Source: Streptomyces parvulus (lineage in GTDB: Bacteria; Actinomycetota; Actinomycetes; Streptomycetales; Streptomycetaceae). From it: a stretch of 64,000 nt of DNA. The translations under genes were made by a program, and so were the position numbers. Positions 61,799-64,000 of the stretch are shown piece after piece. Under the pieces are notes generated by a model that ran no database searches, was not told the DNA's origin, and worked only from the letters and a program-made list of their open reading frames with translations. Location: assembly GCF_014648855.1 (NCBI RefSeq), contig NZ_BMRX01000006.1, forward strand, positions 248,001-312,000, given 5' to 3'. Position 1 is the stretch's first letter. The number at the start of each line of letters is the position of its first letter.

Positions 61799-63031
61799 TC
61801 AACGGGAGCGAGTCCGTACGTCCGCTTCCGCGTGGCCCTCGGCCCGCGCGTCCACCGGCAGCTCCGCCGTCACCGCGAAGCCGCCCCCGGGCTCCGTGCC
61901 CGCCTTCAGCGACCCGCCGGCCGTGAGGAGGCGCTCCGTCAGGCCGGTCAGGCCGGTGCCCGGGCCCTGGGACGGGCCGGCGGCGCCCGTGCCGTCGTCC
62001 GTGACCGTGAGCCGCACGCGGTCCGCGCCGCCCGACACCGCGATCTCGCAGCGGCTCGCCCCGCTGTGCCGCACGACGTTGGTGACCGCCTCCCGCACCA
62101 CCCACCCCAGCAGCGCCTCGGCCTGCGGCGGCAGCGGCGGGCCCGAGCGGTGGACCACCGGCTCCACGTCCGCCGCGGCCAGCGCCGAACGGGCCCGTTC
62201 CAGCTCGGTCCCCAGGCTGCCCTCCCGGTATCCGGTGACCGCCTCCCTGACCTCCGTCAGCGCCTGCCGCCCGACCGCCTCGATGTCGGTGATCTGGGTC
62301 AGCGCGGCGTCCAGGTCGCGCCGCGCCAGACGCCGGGCCGCCTCCGACTTGACCACGATCACGGACAGGGTGTGCCCGAGCAGGTCGTGCAGGTCCCGGG
62401 AGAAGCGCAGCCGCTCCTCCGCCACCGCCCGCGTCGCCAGTTCCTCCCGGGCCGCGCGCAGTTCCCGTACGGCGTCGGACAGGCCCAGGATCGCGGCCGT
62501 CACCATCGTCGACAGGAAGGTCCCGTAGGCGATGTTCAGGCCGGTCCAGCCGTCCTTGATCCCGGCCACGATCCCCGCCGCGGCGGCCAGCGTCCAGCCC
62601 CAGCGGCCCAGCCACCGGCCGCGCAGCGCCGCGCCCGCCGCGAGGCCGAGCAGCGGGAAGAACAGCAGCCAGCTGCCGCCGTAGGCGAGGGCGAGGGCGC
62701 AGGTCACGAGGGCCATCGCGGCCAGGGCCAGCCGGGTCGACGGCGACTCGCGCCGCTCCTTGTCGAAGGACCGGAAGGTCACGTAGATGTAGAGCGAGTT
62801 GAAGACGAGCAGCCCCAGGCCGCCGATCCAGGGGCTGGACGCGCGGCCCTGGACGATGTTGGCCAGGCTGCCCAGGCCCATCAGCAGCCAGGGCAGCAGC
62901 GCGAAACCGGTGGGCGGCGGACCGACCCGCTCCTGGCGTCCGTCCCGCTCGGCCGGGCCGGACTGCCGCGCCAACTGCCACGCGTCCAGTCGGCACGAGA
63001 CCCTCCGCAGCCGTCCTCCGGTCCCGGTCAT
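61799..63031 (-). CDS. Membrane sensor histidine kinase (HisKA_3 type)
   Basis: The 410-residue protein has about five or six membrane helices (residues about 45-185). The dimerisation region LRFSRDLHDLLGHTLSVIVVKSEAARR carries phospho-His215, and the HATPase domain has WVVREAVTNVVRHSGAS (N box), VTDDGTG and GTGLTGLTERL. GGGAG precedes ATG 63031; the frame remains open further upstream but without a family start. Its partner is the LuxR-type regulator at 59.5-60.2 kb. Confidence 0.92.
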   Translation of the reverse strand: MTGTGGRLRRVSCRLDAWQLARQSGPAERDGRQERVGPPPTGFALLPWLLMGLGSLANIVQGRASSPWIGGLGLLVFNSLYIYVTFRSFDKERRESPSTRLALAAMALVTCALALAYGGSWLLFFPLLGLAAGAALRGRWLGRWGWTLAAAAGIVAGIKDGWTGLNIAYGTFLSTMVTAAILGLSDAVRELRAAREELATRAVAEERLRFSRDLHDLLGHTLSVIVVKSEAARRLARRDLDAALTQITDIEAVGRQALTEVREAVTGYREGSLGTELERARSALAAADVEPVVHRSGPPLPPQAEALLGWVVREAVTNVVRHSGASRCEIAVSGGADRVRLTVTDDGTGAAGPSQGPGTGLTGLTERLLTAGGSLKAGTEPGGGFAVTAELPVDARAEGHAEADVRTRSR

Positions 63032-63394
63032 CGCCCCCGGCTCCCTTCCTCGGTCGTCCACGTGCCCGGCCGCCTGCCCGCGCCGCGCCGGCGGGACCGC
63101 GCGGCGTATGCCGAACGCGGGCCGCCGGGCCGTCCGTACGAGAATCGCACCCGCCCCGGGCGCGTCGCCGTACCCGGCGCGCACCTCGTCGTGCGTACCG
63201 TCCGCCGCCCGCTCGGAGGGGGCGGCTCTCCCGGTGCCCGCTGTCACTGTCATGCCGATGACGCTACGGAGCCGGCGGGGGCGGGCGGCAGATGCGGTTG
63301 TCCGGAGTAGGGGAGGACGAATGTCACGGGTGCGGCGCGTCCCGTACGGTCGAGGCCGCCGGTGATCGTCCACGTGACGGGAGGAAGGGACCCC
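63032..63394. other. 363-base intergenic region between divergent genes
   Basis: No convincing gene is present. Both strands have long open frames due to GC content only. GGAGGAAGG at its right end serves the MaoC-like gene. No clear operator palindrome was found. Confidence 0.5.
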
Positions 63395-64000
63395 ATGCCC
63401 ATCGACGCGGCCGCCGCACTCGCCGCCCCGCCCGACGTCCGCGAACTCGCCTGGGACCACCAGGACGTCCTGCTCTACCACCTCGGGATCGGCGCCGGAC
63501 CGCCCGCCACCGACACCCGCGAGCTGCGCTACACCCTGGAGTCCCGGCTGCACGTGCTGCCGAGCTTCGCGACGGTGGCGGGCGGCGGCCCGCCCGGGGT
63601 GATCCGCGCGCTGTCCGTGCCGGGCGTCGACGTCGACCTCGCCCGCGTCCTGCACGCCGGGCAGGGGCTGCGCACGCTCCGCCCGGTCCCGGTGCGCGGC
63701 CGGGCGACGGCGTCGTCGTGGATCGTCTCCGTGTACGACAAGGGCACGTCGGCCGTCCTCGTGCTGCGCACCGACGTCTCCGACGCGGCCGGGCCGCTGT
63801 GGACCGAGGAGGCGGAGGTCTTCGTGCGCGGCGAGGGCGGCTGGGGTGGTGAGCGGGGGCCGTCCTGGGGCCCCGCGTCACCGCCGGACACGGAACCCGA
63901 TCAGGTCGCCGCACTGCCGGTACGCGAGGAACAGGCCCTGCTCTACCGCCTCTCCGGCGACTGGAACCCCCTCCACGCCGACCCGGGGTTCGCCGCGCGC
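63395..64000 (+). CDS. MaoC-like hydratase, 3'-truncated by window edge
   Basis: The first 202 codons read MPIDAAAALAAPPDVRELAWDHQDVLLYHLGIGAG. An N-terminal hot-dog domain follows with YTLESRLHVLPSFATVAGGG, ASSWIVSVYDKGTSAVLVLR and TEEAEVFVRGEGGWGG. The C-terminal hydratase motif is YRLSGDWNPLHADPGFA (Asp-x4-His). This is the double hot-dog 2-enoyl-CoA hydratase group used in steroid and fatty-acyl oxidation. GGAGGAAGG precedes the ATG. The end lies beyond the window. Confidence 0.9.
   Translation, partial: MPIDAAAALAAPPDVRELAWDHQDVLLYHLGIGAGPPATDTRELRYTLESRLHVLPSFATVAGGGPPGVIRALSVPGVDVDLARVLHAGQGLRTLRPVPVRGRATASSWIVSVYDKGTSAVLVLRTDVSDAAGPLWTEEAEVFVRGEGGWGGERGPSWGPASPPDTEPDQVAALPVREEQALLYRLSGDWNPLHADPGFAAR

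Noticed and set aside
63292..63852. A 186-codon plus-strand frame across the MaoC start
   Set aside because: It is Arg-rich and has no family pattern. The frame from 63395 has a strong ribosome site and clear hot-dog motifs.

Overview
The window is high-GC actinobacterial DNA that looks like a chromosomal segment of a Streptomyces. The signs are strong third-position GC bias, many GTG and some TTG starts, a rare TTA codon, twin-arginine leaders, dispersed Streptomyces-type intergenic repeats, and families typical of the genus (DUF5336, DUF6153, DUF2277, the SCO2322 family, XRE regulators with helical repeats). I have no database access, so the genus call is inference from families and composition.

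Region 1 (1-8.7 kb) is a tellurium-resistance-type (Ter) stress locus. It has two TerD genes, a TerC-like DUF475 membrane protein, a TerA/TerD-like protein and a divergent TerD with a low-complexity tail. These are followed by an enzyme set: a CitE/HpcH-type aldolase, a large phosphoribosyltransferase-TRSP-StiP-Pelota fusion, and a HAD phosphatase whose start overlaps the fusion's stop. This is the predicted Ter nucleoside-like biosynthetic module. Region 2 (8.6-20.1 kb) is mostly housekeeping: two DedA proteins, an FmdB zinc ribbon, a coiled-coil membrane protein, a repeat lipoprotein, tRNA-Val, DUF6153 and DUF305 proteins, acetyltransferases, DoxX, a PhoD-type phosphatase, a secreted HNH nuclease, and a GDT1-type Mn exporter behind a yybP-ykoY manganese riboswitch. 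A full 14-bp CebR box lies without a sugar gene between phoD and doxX.

Region 3 (about 20.5-27.4 kb) is a decaying accessory island. Its left edge falls inside a comEC fragment. It carries small orphan genes, an XRE regulator with a TTA codon, a divergent ATPase operon, and at least four disrupted genes (two by in-frame stops, two by frameshifts). No integrase or att repeat was found. Region 4 (27.7-42.5 kb) returns to core-like genes: a HAD phosphatase, a peptidoglycan-binding protein, DUF1992, an FHA-like protein, an MHS transporter, a GT87-PAP2 fusion, a Tat-exported protein, and a tandem isochorismatase pair (one lipoprotein, one cytoplasmic) divergent from a GlxA-type regulator.

Region 5 (42.5-48.5 kb) is a translationally coupled ECF operon under a cobalamin riboswitch. 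It encodes a membrane-anchored terpene-cyclase-like alpha/alpha-toroid protein, an SCO2322-family anchored protein, EcfT, a fused double EcfA ATPase and an S component. The toroid has the fold of the B12-binding barrel of intrinsic factor and transcobalamin, so I propose it is a surface cobalamin capture protein. Region 6 (48.5-52.5 kb) is a KstR-like TetR gene divergent from a coupled glycosyltransferase-methyltransferase-toroid operon, with an exact KstR-type operator between them. Region 7 (52.5-64 kb) holds DUF5336, an amidase, a methyltransferase, two divergent DHA2 transporters (one frameshifted), a tandem repeat, a two-component system with a FAD oxygenase gene between kinase and regulator, and the start of a MaoC-like hydratase.
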